Positions 30,393 to 42,419 of a stretch of 64,000 nt of DNA are shown piece after piece (within the stretch, counting starts at the first letter, position 1; each line of letters opens with the position of its first letter). This DNA comes from Forficula auricularia (Eukaryota; Arthropoda; Insecta; Dermaptera; Forficulidae), in the NCBI GenBank assembly GCA_024734495.1, contig JALMQS010000085.1:15786048-15850047 (forward strand). The letters are read 5' to 3'. The notes under the pieces were generated by a model. The model had not been told where the DNA came from. It did not search any database and saw only the letters and a list, made by a program, of their open reading frames with translations. Made by a program: the position numbers and the translations under genes.

Positions 30393-32251
30393 AAAAAAAG
30401 CAAATGTATAGCAGCAAACCAAATTGATTTTAATAAAAAAAAGGTATAAAAATACTTAATCTATGTAGATTCCTAATTTTGCTTCTTATATATTTTTTGT
30501 GAAGAGTAGATTTATTTTTATAATAATTCTCTTTCTTATAAAATTCCATACAAACTTACTGAAAATTATATTTAGAAATTAACATACATTTTAAAGATTC
30601 AACAAGTAATTGAGTTATAATAAAACAAACTAGAATTCGACATATAATATATTTGGTCTTTTTTAAAAATTTATAATTTTTCAAATTTTTATTTCTAAAC
30701 TACATAAATCTGAACGTAATAAAAAAAATGTACAATAACACATTGGAAATTTCCTTAAATGTTTATGATCTATCCAACCGCAAGATATCGCTTCATTTTT
30801 TGAAATTTCATTTTTTCTTCGCTTTTTTTTGCAAATTTCATTGAATACGGCATCATTTTTGTTATTTTTAAAATTTAACATTAGATTTTTAACGGATAAT
30901 GCTTTATATGAGTGAGGGTAGGAGTCAGAAATTGTCTATAGCATTTTTAGTTATTTCTGATCTTATAATTATATTGAAAGTTCTTAGAAATGGAAATAGA
31001 AATTAGTCCAAAGATTCTCAAATCATTATTATTTATTCCTTGTCTGTATTATTTCTATTTTAATAGTTCCTCAGCGAGAACAATTTTTATTCGACTAAAA
31101 GTGATCTGGACTTGTCTTTGACATGCTTGAACTAGAAAATATACCAGGCAGGAAGTTCAAACCTTCTATCCGCACCCTTTTCGGATAAATCATTCATTCA
31201 TTTTAATTGCCCCTTGAAATTATACAACAATTTCATTTCATTTCGAGAACCAATATACTTTTCAAAACAAAAAATGTTATTTATAGAAATATGTATTTGA
31301 AATAACGGATTTAATTTGAAAATTTAAAGATCCTACTGAAATTTTGAAGTAGATATTTATGAAAATACTCTAAATGATCGAAATTTTAGGGATGCGTCGC
31401 ATCCACAGCATCCATGGACCGCACGCCACTGATACATTCTTGTCAATCGGATGATAGAGAAAATGATTTTTGTTTTCAAGGAATTGGAATCTATTTGTGG
31501 CGTACCAGTTGAGAGTATTATAACGAAAATATCTGACGGACTGATATCCAAGTATAGATTTGCCTCACAAAATAGCCAACGCCATATAATGTATAAACAT
31601 CTGAATTATAATGTAAATAATTTTGAAAAATATGTCAATATTTTAACCTCGCGATTTTAAAATGTATGGGTGAACTTTTGTTCCTCAATAAATATAGAGT
31701 AGCGAATTGTGGTCTTTATGTAATCTGGGTCTCCCAGAGGATATCTACCACACTGACAGTTCTGGGAGAATTCAGAATCAGACACATTAAAAAAACAATT
31801 TTGGGGATTCTGAATAGGGCGGATTCTGAATAGGGCGGATTGGCCTGGGTTGGTTGTAGAGAGGCTTCGAAATATACATATATTCTGATTGAGAAATTCA
31901 ATTATTAAATTAAATGTCAATTGTGTATATAATGTCCATATAAATGTTTGTTTGGGAGAATTGTATATAGTGTATATACGCGTATGTTTAATAAAAGTAA
32001 TAAAAAATGAATATTCATGTAACCTGGAGGTCGGTGAATACAGAGATATAGAATCCAAAAACTATTATATTGATATCAATATAGATGGTTGAATAAAAAT
32101 TAATCATGTAGTTGAAGCCAGGCAAAAAAAGTGGTTGATTAAATAAAAACAATAATTAAAAACAAAAAAATTGCCGTTCGAAGCTCGACTTCCAGGTACT
32201 TTTATTAAACATTTCAACGAAAAAGATCCACGATTTTCATTCGCCCATCCA
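30393..32251. other. No gene recognised; one protein-like frame
   Basis: AT-rich. The plus frame 31451-31660 (69 codons, FKELESICGVPVESI... KYRFASQN) has a protein-like composition but no domain I recognise. A 16-bp direct duplication 'gattctgaatagggcg' is at 31808-31840. GC-rich '...ggaccgcacgccactg' at 31416-31432 resembles a hAT right end, with no left partner found. Confidence 0.35.
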
Positions 32252-32259
32252 CTCTAGGG

Positions 32260-33583
32260 CAGGGGTTCCAAACCCTATGCCCGCGGGCACCATGACGCCC
32301 GGCGACCGTTTTACTAATAACTTTTCAATAAAATAGTATGTACATTTGTTTTGAATATTTAGTAATTAATTAGAATTAGAGAAATGTTTTTCTTTTGTAT
32401 CAAATCATGTAGGTAAATCTTGTTTTTGTAATTTAATTGGTCTAAAATTGTACATTAAGGGGGCTATATTGCCCTACAGATACAATATTTTAATAAATAA
32501 ATAAGTACAATCTATGCAAAGGGGTTTCTATACTAGGTTTATTTAAAATTTTAAGCAAAGTTGGCAGCTTTTTGTTTCCCCATTATTTAAAAGAATGAAT
32601 CAAAGAAAGAGGGTCCAATTTTTTTTAAGGTAGTTGTTTCACCAAATGGGTTTTCTTAGGATTTTTTGAAATTTAGACAGATTATTATTTAAATACTTCT
32701 TCTGCATCGATTGGTGGCAAAACAAAATTTATGAACAATATAGTTCCGGAGATATTAAATTCCAAAGATAGAGTTTTTCAGACTCATACATTGCACTATA
32801 CGGGATATCGGAAAATTTACATACGTATTTAATTATAATTAAGAAACTATTCTTACCATTATTATAAGAAACTAAACCAACATTAAACAATAACTAATAC
32901 ATTTTTTAAGAAAATTTTAATTCATAATTACAACACAATTTCTGAGATAATAATGAATAAATAATAAAAAATGTTTAATGAAAAATTTACACTAAAAACA
33001 AGCTGACAACAACGCATGTATTTAACCTAAAAAGTGGGTTAACTTTAGTAATTTTTTTGACGTTTTTTCGCTTCAGCCATTGTCGCAACAGCTTTCAATC
33101 CTTTATTAAGAACTTTTTGTTTTATAAATTTCCCTTTATAATGTACTTTATATGAAATTTCTATGATAAAATATATACAAGCTCGTACAGTGTTGCCAGA
33201 TTTGTCAAACGAGCACGGGATTGGGTAGAAGTGGTACATAAACAGCAAAAAGTTTTAGGCTCATGAATTATGAATCCTTATTGTCTGTTACTATATACTC
33301 TAGCATCAACTTTTTGCTAGTATTTTCGCGAAACAACACCTTAGACTTCTTAGACTTTAATAAATGATGTCAGATTTCTTTCTGTATAGATTATTTACCT
33401 ACTATAAATTCATTTTTCTTTTTTGTTTCAATGCAAACTATTTTATACCTGGCGAATTTTTGTTGGCTTAACTTTTGTTACCTATGTCCAGCTTAAAATT
33501 TACCTTGAATAAATAAATTGTGCCCGCTGCCCGACCGATATTCTAGAATGTGCTTTTAAATACAAAAAGGTTAGGGACCCCTG
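32260..33583. mobile_element. Non-autonomous hAT element, 1.3 kb
   Basis: Left CAGGGGTTCCAAACCC and right GGTTAGGGACCCCTG; flanking 8-mers ctctaggg (32252-32259) and ctctagcg (33584-33591), 7 of 8 identical and close to the preferred hAT target pattern CTCTAGAG. No transposase frame: the 67-codon minus frame at 33045-33248 is unconvincing. Confidence 0.85.
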
Positions 33584-33654
33584 CTCTAGCGTTTGTTTTA
33601 GGATGGCGAATCAGTGAGAACTTGGCTTTTAGCAAGTGTTTAAATAAGAGTGCA

Positions 33655-33730
33655 GCTTTCATTTATTTCTTTTTATTTATGAACTCCCGCTAACGTTTCG
33701 GGAGAGAGAGTTTTAAGTTACAATTAAATA
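33655..33730 (-). repeat. Remnant of a Penelope-type terminal repeat
   Basis: Minus strand reads CTCCCGAAACGTTAGCGGGAG-like hairpin followed by 'ttcataaataaaaag', resembling GAAACGTTGG...ATAAATAAAAAAG of the large Penelope repeats. Similar pieces at 34188-34220 and 60808-60835. Weak but recurrent. Confidence 0.4.
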
Positions 33731-33994
33731 TAAGACTATTATCATTCACTAATTGGTTCATTATGATAATTTACACACACATATTTATAGACATAATATT
33801 TATTTAATTATCCATTAATCAACTTCGTCAAATTAATCTTCTGATAAAATTGTGTAATTAAAATCTCTTTTAAAATTAACAGTGCTATTTACAAAAAATA
33901 TACATAGATTCCAAAATTTGCCTTTTCAATACATTATTTTCAAAGTGCAAAATTTTGGTTTTTGCGAAATCAAATGTATGGCCTTCATCTAGGG

Positions 33995-34870
33995 CAGGGG
34001 TGTCCAACCTTTAAGCTTACACGGGCCACATTTGAAGGAAAAAATTGTCCCGTATCGCAGATAAAATATACTAATTCTACCGATTTTGTTGATCAAAAAA
34101 GAGAGTTGATAATATTATTAAAAAAAAATTATTGATTGTTAAAATAAATACAAATCTTTTATAAAACTATATTTAAATATTTAATTAAACCCAAAAATTT
34201 CGGGAGAATTTCTCCTTTCTCAATGGAAAATTTTCAACTAAGACTAGCTAATAAATAGATGTTTATTAATTGAAATTTTATTATTTCATCGGTCCATTTT
34301 ATAATTATATATTTTTACTCTTCAATCAAATATAAAAATAATCATGAAAAATATTACAGTCATGCAAAAAATGTATATATAATCAGGAAACGTTTTTCAG
34401 ATAAAAAGCTAAAATTTGGTGCATTGTAATGCAAAATACTAATAATAATAGTTGCGTACCATTTTCAGCTCATTAACTTAAATCTTTCAAGATTGGCATT
34501 TTGTACTTTCAGAAAACGTTTTCAGGTAAAAAGCTAAAATTTGGTGTATTGTAAGATATTTGACGTACCAATTTTCAGCTCATTAACTAAAAACCTTCCA
34601 AGATTGGCATTTTGTACATGCAGAAATCGTTTTCAGGTAAAAAGCTAAAATTTGGTGCATTGTAAGATATTCGCTGTACCAATGTTCAGCTCATTAATTA
34701 AAACCTTACATGTTGGCATTTTGTACTCTCAGGAATCGTTTTTAGGTAAAAAGCTAAAATTTGGTGCATTGTAAGATATTTGCGTACCAATTTTCACCTC
34801 ATTAACTAAAACCTTTCAAGATTGGCATTTTGTACTCTTCAGGAAACGTTTTCAGGTAAAAGAAAATGAA
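33995..34870. mobile_element. hAT element left part with internal minisatellite
   Basis: Left end CAGGGGTGTCCAACC with the 'acgggccacatttgaagg' subterminal block shared with 4377. The right end is not found; it appears lost where the Penelope relic begins (about 34870-34900). Confidence 0.6.
34386..34860 (+). repeat. 109-111-bp minisatellite, about 4.3 units
   Basis: The phrase 'ggcattttgtac' recurs at 34495, 34606, 34715 and 34824; each unit also has 'aaaaagctaaaatttggtg' and 'ttcagctcattaa'. The array lies inside the truncated hAT element. Confidence 0.9.
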
Positions 34871-34899
34871 AATAATATGTATCTTATAAATCGATATTT

Positions 34900-36115
34900 A
34901 TTTTTTACGTCATTGACGTTTTTTCATCAGAGAAAATAAATAATTCGAAATATTCGAGAAAACATTTTTTTCCGCCAACACGTCTCAACTTGTCCATTCG
35001 TGTCTCGACTCGTTTGAAATAATCTCGAATTTTTATCATTGAAAAATCTTTTAAATATTTGTAATTGGAAATAAGCAAAACGGGCAATTCTAGAGCAATT
35101 GAGTACTAATAAAATACTATCTAATGCAGGCCTGGCCAACCTGAATTGGACCGAGTGCCGATTGACGACTTGCAAATTTCTGAGGACCGCACATATAATA
35201 ATAAATAAGAATAATTACAATTTTTTCAATATTTTTTTGTCTAAATCTGCCTTTACAACGAATTTGGTACTTATCAATTTTTATTGAAATTTATTATTAT
35301 TATTAATTTGAATGTAGCGATACACTGAATGTGTTCAATCAGTGTAAATGTGGAAAAAACAATACTACAACCAGATATGAAATGAAAACACACATTGATT
35401 CAACAACAAAATATATTTGTATGGTAAAATAAACATAAAATATCAAAATTATTAGTTAAGTCGCATAAACCAAACAATATTTCAAATTTTATTTTAAAAT
35501 AAAAACAAATTTGAATTTGGTTTTCTTTTTTTCTGTCTGATATTCACGTTTCTTTTCGCTTACTTAATTTTTCTAAAACTATATCATTAGTTGAAATTTA
35601 CTATTATTTTTTAATAAGTTATTCTTCGTGTAATTATAGGGAACTTTAATACTTTGCGATTTATAATATATTTTAAAATATCCGATAAAAAACAATTTGT
35701 CAAATATGACCACGGGCCTCAAGTAAGTCCATCGAGGGCCAGATGCAGCCCGCGGGCCGCAGGTTGGCCAGGGCTGATCTAGGGCATGTGCGGACAGGGG
35801 TATAAGTTTTTCTTCTCTTGCAACACTATAATTATGTTGAGAGATACAGCGGGCTAGATATTGACAAATCATCCCTACATAGTACTGGTCGCAATTCCTG
35901 CAACTAATCTTGTATATTAAGTTTGAATTATTTAAGTAAGGGGTGAGAGTTTTATTATTATATATACATTGATAGTGTTGTTCTCGGTCTATAGCTGATA
36001 ACAATATTTTCGTCAATTTTCCCTACTATTTTCTTTATAGCTTCGGATAGGCCAGCTATAACTTGCCTTTTGTTGATTAAATACACGATCGAAATTCGTT
36101 TTACCAGATAGTCAG
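34900..36115 (-). pseudogene. Second Penelope-like relic (RT tail and GIY-YIG), split by a hAT
   Basis: Minus strand, 36115 to about 35980: VKRISIVYLINKRQV, IAGLSEAIKKIVGKIDENI, SYRPRTT; then a frameshift to the frame 35785-36016 with NLIYKISCRNCDQYYVG (GIY-YIG signature), CISQHNYS and LSAHALD. After the hAT the reading resumes with SILLVLNCSRIARFA and FSMIKIRDYF (35118 down to about 34950), aligning in order with the endonuclease C-terminus of the 20-25 kb element. Highly diverged from that element, so an older family. Inactive. Confidence 0.7.
35127..35776. mobile_element. Non-autonomous hAT element inside the Penelope relic
   Basis: Inverted ends CAGGCCTGGCCAACCTG and CAGCCCTGGCCAACCTG (16 of 17 identical); flanking 8-mers atctaatg and atctaggg (6 of 8). 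Penelope coding sequence resumes across it, supporting the boundaries. Interior AT-rich, non-coding. Confidence 0.85.
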
Positions 36116-36407
36116 TTTTTTAATCAAGATAGCCAGGTGGATGGTGCTCTGCAAATCGCTGATCTTGGCTTGGAGCTAAGAATGATCCATAGCTCGGAAT
36201 CTTTATCGGATCGGCGACAGCCATCATTAATGATACTCTAGTCTCTAGTGATAGATAGCCGGAGATCCATTACAGGCCATTGATCACGATGACGCGGAGA
36301 CTAATAGTCTGAACGGCCAAATCCAAAATCCAAGTATTATCTACTATATATAATAACTATGCATTTCTGCACAAGTAATCAATTAGAAGCATTTTTATAA
36401 GCTAGAC

Positions 36408-38412
36408 CAGAGGTTCCCAAAATGTGGGTCGCGGCGCCCCGGGGCCTCTTAACAGGTGTGTCGCGAAACTTAATAATTAAATGAAGCAAGACATTAGCCT
36501 AACTAGACAATAAACAAAGTGAGAAGCTAAAAATTTATTTATTATTCATTTTTATCTCTTACTTACGACTAGACATACATAAACCGAAACAAATTAACTT
36601 TGACAGACTCGAAAAAAATCTAAAATGTTTACAAAGGGTGGTGTGAATGATTAATTTCCAAGATATTTTATCGATTCTAAATATAAGAGTATTTAGAGAG
36701 ACCAAATACGGTATTTGGTTTGATATAATGAGAAAAATTAAACTTTGACACCCTCAAAAATATCTGAAACTAATACAAAGGTTCCCCCGACTGTGGCCTG
36801 CATTTTTGATTTTCATAAAAAAATAAACTATTAATTCCCAAGACATTTTTATCGATTCTAATATAAGAGTATTTAGAGAGACCAAATACGGTATTTGTTT
36901 TGATATAATGCGAAAAATTTAACTTTGACATCCTCAAAATATCTGAAACTATACAAAGCCCCCCACTGTGGCCTGCATTTTTGTTTTCATAAAAAAATAA
37001 ACTATTAATTCCCAAGACATTTTTATCGATTCTAATATAAGAGTATTTAGAGAGACCAAATACGGTATTTGTTTTGATATAATGCGAAAAATTTAACTTT
37101 GACATCCTCAAAATATCTGAAACTAATACAAAAGCCCCCCCCCCCACTGTGGCCTGCATTTTTGTTTTCATAAAAAAATAAACTATTAATTCCCAAGACA
37201 TTTTTATCGATTCTAATATAAGAGTATTTAGAGAGACTAAATACGGTATTTGATTTGATATAATGCGAAAAATTTAACTTTGACACCCTCAAAATATCTG
37301 AAACTAATACAAAAGCCCCCTCCCCCCACTGTGGCCTGCATTTTTGTTTTCATAAAAAAATAAACTATTAACTCCCAAGACATTTTTATCGATTCTAATA
37401 TAAGAGTATTTAGAGAGACCAAATACGGTATTTGTTTTGATATAATGCGAAAAATTTAACTTTGACATCCTCAAAATATCTGAAACTAATACAAAAGCCC
37501 CCCCCCCCCCCACTGTGGCCTGCATTTTTTGTTTTCATAAAAATAAACTATTAATTCCCAAGACATTTTTATCGATTCTAATATAAGAGTATTTAGAGGA
37601 CCAAATAAGGTATTTGTTTTGATATAATGCGAAAAATTTAACTTTGACATCCTCAAAATATCTGAAACTAATACAAAAGCCCCCCCCCCCCCCCCCCACT
37701 GTGGCCTGCATTTTTGTTTTCATAAAAAAATAAACTATTAATTCCCAAGACATTTTTATCGATTCTAATATAAGAGTATTTAGAGAGACCAAATACGGTA
37801 TTTGTTTTGATATAATGCGAAAAATTTAACTTTGACACCCTCAAAATATCTGAAACTAATCAAAAGCCCCCCCCCCCCCATGTGACCTGCATTTTTGATT
37901 TTCATAGAAAAATAAACTATTAATTTCCAAGATATTTTTATCGATTCAAATTACAAGAGTATTTAGACAGACCAAATACGGTATTTGTTTTGATATATGT
38001 ACTTTAACTTAGCCTGTACATATTTACTTTTTATTTTTTATTTTGTTTTTGTTCATTTTTGTTGTAGTACATATTTTTCATTTTTATTCATGTTTTTGTA
38101 TTTTTATTCATATTTTTGTTAATATTTTTTTGTTTATTTGTTTATTTTATCTATTCATCTTTTGCGTTTTTGTTTTTATTGATTTGCCACATATGTATAA
38201 AATTTTAACAATGCTACTACTGTAAATAGAGAGGGAGAGAGAGAAAAATGTAAATATTACCACCATTTGTATAACCCAATATTGTCAACTACTTATCTGT
38301 TTTAAGAGGAGACCCCCTTCTACGCGGCCAAAATAAATAACATATAATAGGCCATTGAAAAATTTTTAATAGAAAAAAGGCGCCGCGACTCTGAAAACTT
38401 TGGAAAACCCTG
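36408..38412. mobile_element. hAT element with internal 180-bp minisatellite
   Basis: Left CAGAGGTTCCCAAAATGTGG and right end complement of CAGGGTTTTCCAAAGTTTTC, both followed inward by GTCGCGGCGCC; flanking 8-mers agctagac and agctagaa (7 of 8). Most of the element is the tandem array at about 36620-37990. Open frames across the array arise from the repeat unit and are not genes. Confidence 0.88.
36620..37990 (+). repeat. 174-187-bp minisatellite with variable poly-C tract
   Basis: About 7.5 units, each with 'ttaattcccaagacattttt', 'gagtatttagagag', 'ccaaatacggtatttg' and a C-run before 'actgtggcctgcat'. C-runs (or C/T runs) occur near 36782, 36959, 37134, 37316, 37498, 37680 and 37867, with lengths from about 5 to 18. 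Unit bodies are very similar, so amplification is recent. Confidence 0.93.
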
Positions 38413-38779
38413 AGCTAGAAATTTTCATGCTTGGGAACATGAGGGAAACAATTGGACCGGAAAGAAACCAAGGTCCACCTACTCATGCTAATTGAATTCT
38501 ATATATTAAATAATATGGATGAATATTCACTTGAACTAGTTTTCTTTCAGAAATTGAGAAAGGATTTAAAATAAATTTATCACCTTGAATATCTAGAAAT
38601 CAATTTATCGGCAAACAAGGCATATAGGTAGGTACTAGGTATGTATAATATAATTTGTTTGGGAGTATAATTTCGAAGGCTTTGTTATTATAAATATCAT
38701 ATTTGGATAACTATACTATTTTAATGAAATAACGAGAGGTTGTCATCTACTAGATCCGAAATGGAATGGATATTTCAAT
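38413..38779. other. No gene recognised
   Basis: AT-rich spacer without identified repeat. Confidence 0.4.
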
Positions 38780-39010
38780 TGTACGTCAGTCCTCCCGTCC
38801 ATTTTGGGTAGTTAGTTTTTGAATTTTTAGTCTTCTAGGTTTCACTGATTATGGGTACAAAATTTAGTTGAGTTTGGACCAAGGGCCTGGATTTTCATTC
38901 TTCTACCCTTCCCCTTATATTGGGCGTTAGTTATGCATTTTTAGTCTTCTGGGGACCCATTGATTATGTGTACAAAATTTGGTTGAGTTTGTCCAATATG
39001 GGGTCCTATT
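38780..39010 (-). repeat. Dispersed repeat, inverse of 57370-57620
   Basis: Two internal sub-repeats of about 110 bp share 'tgattatgggtacaaaattt' and 'ggttgagttt'. The same pair occurs as complement at 57370-57620 ('aaattttgtatacataatca'). A dimeric repeat in both places. Confidence 0.75.
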
Positions 39011-39271
39011 TAAATGTATGTAATAATAGTAGTCATCCCGAAAGCTGATTTTATTCTCTTCAGTTCCACTATTAGAAGAACTGAAGAAGTTTACTATAGA
39101 CGGTGAGCTCTGATGTAGATTCTTGTTATTAGTTTCCTCACTAGGTTAGAAGACCATATCTCAGTTAAATTCATTTTATCAGTGATAAAGTGAGACCTGG
39201 TTAGAAAATGAGAGCATTAATTTAAATTTACTGTAGCCCATACCAGTCAATGTTGTGAATTGTTAGCACTA

Positions 39272-40215
39272 AGTAGGGAGAGGTGGGATGAAAGGGACAT
39301 TTTTGCTGTGGAGGCTCTAGAAAATAAATAACATAACATTTTTAAAGAGGTAAAATAGAATTAAAAACTTCAATTTATTGGCTATCGAAATAAAATACAA
39401 TAAAACACATTCAATTGTTCTTAGTTCTATATTTTCCCATTTAAAAAAAAGTTTATTTTGTCCCTTTCAAAAATATGTTGTATTGAAAGGGACACGATCA
39501 TTTATGAAAGGGACAGCGCGTTAATATAAAGAAATCACCATAAACTTTGCTAGACACATACTAAATATTAGGAAGCACACAGGTATATAATTAATTATCT
39601 TTAGTTTAAAATCACATCTTTGAAAGTAATTAATAGCATATTGGTCTTAAATTTCTCATCTTAAAAGATAATTAACATGGAAATAAACATTTACATTCAA
39701 AAAAAACAAAACAATCATAGTTATTTTAATAGTAATAATTCTGTTTTAAAATAATTGTTTTTTCAATATGGTAAAAAGTAACAATAACAATTTTTTATGA
39801 AATACTTATGACGTCCCTTTCATAATCGTTTGTTGTGTCCCTTTCGTAACTATCAAACACAAATTAAAAACATGACCACAAAATGTACACTTATAATTAA
39901 ATTTATACTGATCTTTTTTCTCATATCTGCATGTATATCACCAATTATAAACAACGCTAAACTGTTTAATTAACAGTTTACAGTACTGGAAAAAACGTTT
40001 CTAAAGAAGAGCCAAAAAATAATTTGGTACACGATTACAAACACATGCACGTCACCAGCATCCTTGAAATGATAGGAGTGTGAAGTAAGATGCCAATGTA
40101 TGTATTTTGGGGTAGGCACAGAACAAAAATAATGTCGTTCCAAGACAACCTTTTTAGCGAGTTATTTGAATTGTCCCTTTCAATACGTGTCCTTTTCATG
40201 CCACATCTCCCCTAC
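39272..40215. mobile_element. TIR element with GAAAGGGACA motifs
   Basis: Left end GTAGGGAGAGGTGGGATGAA, right end complement of GTAGGGGAGATGTGGCATGA. The motif GAAAGGGACA occurs at about 39293, 39485 and 39505 on plus, and on minus near 39464, 39816, 39837, 40174 and (one mismatch) 40190. These repeated motifs near both ends may be transposase-binding sites (inference). No transposase, no clear target duplication; superfamily undecided. Confidence 0.75.
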
Positions 40216-40395
40216 ATCAGAGATGGCAACGGTCACAATACTTAACAAACTATGCTTCCTAATATATTATATTTCAAATAAATAATTTTTTCTCTATTTG
40301 TAAATTATTAAATGAATAATAATAAATTTATCTTGGAAGGTTAATAATAAAATTGTTTTGGTTAAAAAAAATTGTTAAAAGGTAAGGTTTTAATA

Positions 40396-40480
40396 TTCAG
40401 CGCCTGAGGACGCAACCCACTAATCAGAATGTGCCATTTGAATGCATAACCTTGTCTACCAGGCGAGCTATATTTTTTTA
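40396..40480 (-). tRNA. Decayed tRNA-like sequence
   Basis: Minus strand has an A-box-like 'tagctcgcctggtagac' and, about 45 nt on, a weak B-box-like 'gtgggttgcgtcctcag', with tRNA-like spacing. Stems are largely lost. A SINE head or tRNA pseudogene. Confidence 0.4.
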
Positions 40481-40639
40481 CGGAGTCTGGAGGATAGTGG
40501 TTTTTAAACTACTTCTCTCTTTATATTTCAACAATTTTCGAAAACTTTTTGTTCATATTTCCTGAGAGCTTTTGAGAATGTATCTATATTTTCCTAATTA
40601 GAAAGTGAAAGAAGAATTTTTTTACTAAACTTATTATAA

Positions 40640-41110
40640 AATCAACTGATGTGGCCATCCACATGACTTTAACATAAACCTGGCCCCTCTCTTATATTTA
40701 ATAAAATTATAATTCTTTACGAAAGAACACCCCCCTTTTTTTAATATTGGGCCCGATAGTAATTAATAATATGTCCTTTTAATTATAAGACTATTTTATT
40801 AGAAATATCAGCTTTCTTCAATTTAACCCCACCCCCTTTGGTCCCTATCAATTTAACAATTTCACATAGTGAATAATTTTCATATAGTCATTCATATAGG
40901 ATGCATATACGAAATTGCGTACAAATGGATTAAAGGGTTTAGAACTTATATTGATAGTTCTATTTTTTGAAGCCCCCTCCTCAATTTTGGCGACACAATA
41001 ATAATAACTCTCTTTTTTATTATAGGTTTATAGTATATTATTTCATTTTTCTTTTTCTTTTTTTTTTAGTTTGAAAATCTTATAATTTTAATTTTTTAAT
41101 CCCCCCCCTC
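40640..41110 (+). repeat. Dispersed repeat with C-tracts (copy 2)
   Basis: Partner of 2825-3250. Upstream it includes 'gtggccatccacatgac' and 'cctggcccctct', which recur as complement at 57640-57690, linking this repeat with the 57-kb repeat into one longer family. Confidence 0.7.
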
Positions 41111-42090
41111 CCTTAATTTTTTTGTTCGATTTCAACTAAAATCTAATCTCAATGCACAAAAACTATATGTTAAATTTTGTTTTGATATTCACACTAGTTT
41201 TTGAGCTAGAGCATACACAAAATTTGGTAGCGTCCTGACTAACTATTAAGTTTTTAAATTATGTTTAGTTTATATATAAATAATTTAAATTTATATATTC
41301 AAAAGGCTAAAGATGAAGTCAATACAAGAGTTAAATTACCTATGTTCTATAAGTTGGGTGAATTGGTAAATATTGTAAAGGCTCAGAGATTTGCTTTGTG
41401 AACTTTGTTCTTTCGATTTTGACAATAGTTACCGATGTTAAAGTTCCAGAATCCCAGGCTCCCGAGGTGTCAGCCTCACTTTCTAACATGCCAAGTCGAA
41501 TTCTCTCATTGTCGATATGGGTTTAATTTCTTTATAATTTAGGTATAGATCATTCAAATTCAAATAACGTGCCGCTGAAAATAAAATGACTTATCAACTC
41601 CGAAAGAAATGGTATTCTATTGAAAGTTTACCGACAAATTCTATTTATCTCTTTGATAGAAATTCATCTTCCATCTTGATATTCATACGAAACTCACCTG
41701 AGTTCGCATATTCAAAAACGGAATGCAGTACGCTTGGATTATTCAGAAAACTCTTTAATATAATATAAATCCGTTTTATAAAATGAATAGAAGCATTTCA
41801 TTTCTTCAAGATGGCGAAATTCGAAATCGTGACGAAACATAATGAAAACTTGATTTTAGAACATTTTTCTTATATCATCCGATTAAATTTCAGTTTTTTA
41901 AAAGTTCGTTACTGACGCCATCTTAGGATCCTTCATTGGCGGATGTTGTAAAACTAACGTTTCATTGTCTCGCTGACAGTGAGGGTCATTTATTTAAAAG
42001 GGACATGTGTTTTGGCATATTCAAATTAAATTAAATCTTATATTAAATACTTGATGTGTTATAATAAACCAACAAAATAAAAATAAAGTG
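41111..42090. other. No gene recognised
   Basis: AT-rich. A plus frame of 60 codons (41586-41768) is unsupported. A possible minus-strand donor at 41696 (CTCAG followed by gtgagt) lacks a credible acceptor. Confidence 0.4.
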
Positions 42091-42094
42091 GCAA

Positions 42095-42370
42095 AACGAT
42101 GGCTAGTAGAGTTTTCCATTAACTATGGGACGGGACACACAGAGGGCATAGGCGCGCGCCGCACAAGGGCGACAAAACGGCATGAATAGGCCGATCGACA
42201 AGCAGAGCAGCATAAACATAATTTATAAATTCATTTAATAATTCATAAATTAATTCCTGTGAATACATTGTAATAGACTGATGAAGAGGGCAAAGCCCTC
42301 GAAACTATAGTCTCGTTATAAATAAATAAAATTTATAATTCCAGCAGAAGACACACTCTTTTATTGTCTC
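42095..42370 (+). repeat. Penelope-type terminal repeat carrying a hammerhead-like motif
   Basis: Ends with 'ttccagcagaagacacactc' and 'attgtctccttcaata', which recur at 61163-61206. The arrangement (hammerhead-like hairpin then 'ataaataaataaa') parallels the 25.8-kb Penelope repeat. Confidence 0.55.
42268..42322 (+). ncRNA. Hammerhead-ribozyme-like motif (minimal type I layout)
   Basis: CTGATGA at 42278-42284, stem II GAGGGC/GCCCTC with loop AAA (42286-42300), GAAA at 42301-42304, short stem III AC/GT with loop TATA, then C at 42312 as candidate cleavage base. Stem I pairs 42268-42277 (TTGTAATAGA) with 42313-42321 (TCGTTATAA): A-U, G-C, one bulged A, then U-G, A-U, A-U, U-A, G-U, U-A, U-A. 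Every core element is present, but one extra A (42285) lies between the core and stem II, unlike the canonical ribozyme. Hammerheads with very short stem III are known from Penelope-like elements. Activity is untested. Confidence 0.55.
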
Positions 42371-42419
42371 CTTCAATATATAAAAATTCTGCTACTCTCG
42401 GCAAAAACTTTCAATTTAA

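Noticed and set aside
33987..35784. A perfect 8-bp pair ATCTAGGG at 33987-33994 and 35777-35784, as if one hAT element spanned 33995-35776
   Set aside because: The right end belongs by TIR sequence to the inner element 35127-35776, and Penelope coding sequence lies between. CTAG-centred 8-mers are common hAT targets here, so the match is probably coincidence.
36770..37792. Several overlapping 60-143-codon minus frames in the 36-38 kb region
   Set aside because: They repeat with the minisatellite period and vary with C-run length; they are by-products of the tandem array.
41690..41700. Possible minus-strand splice donor CTCAG|gtgagt
   Set aside because: No convincing acceptor or coding segment precedes it.
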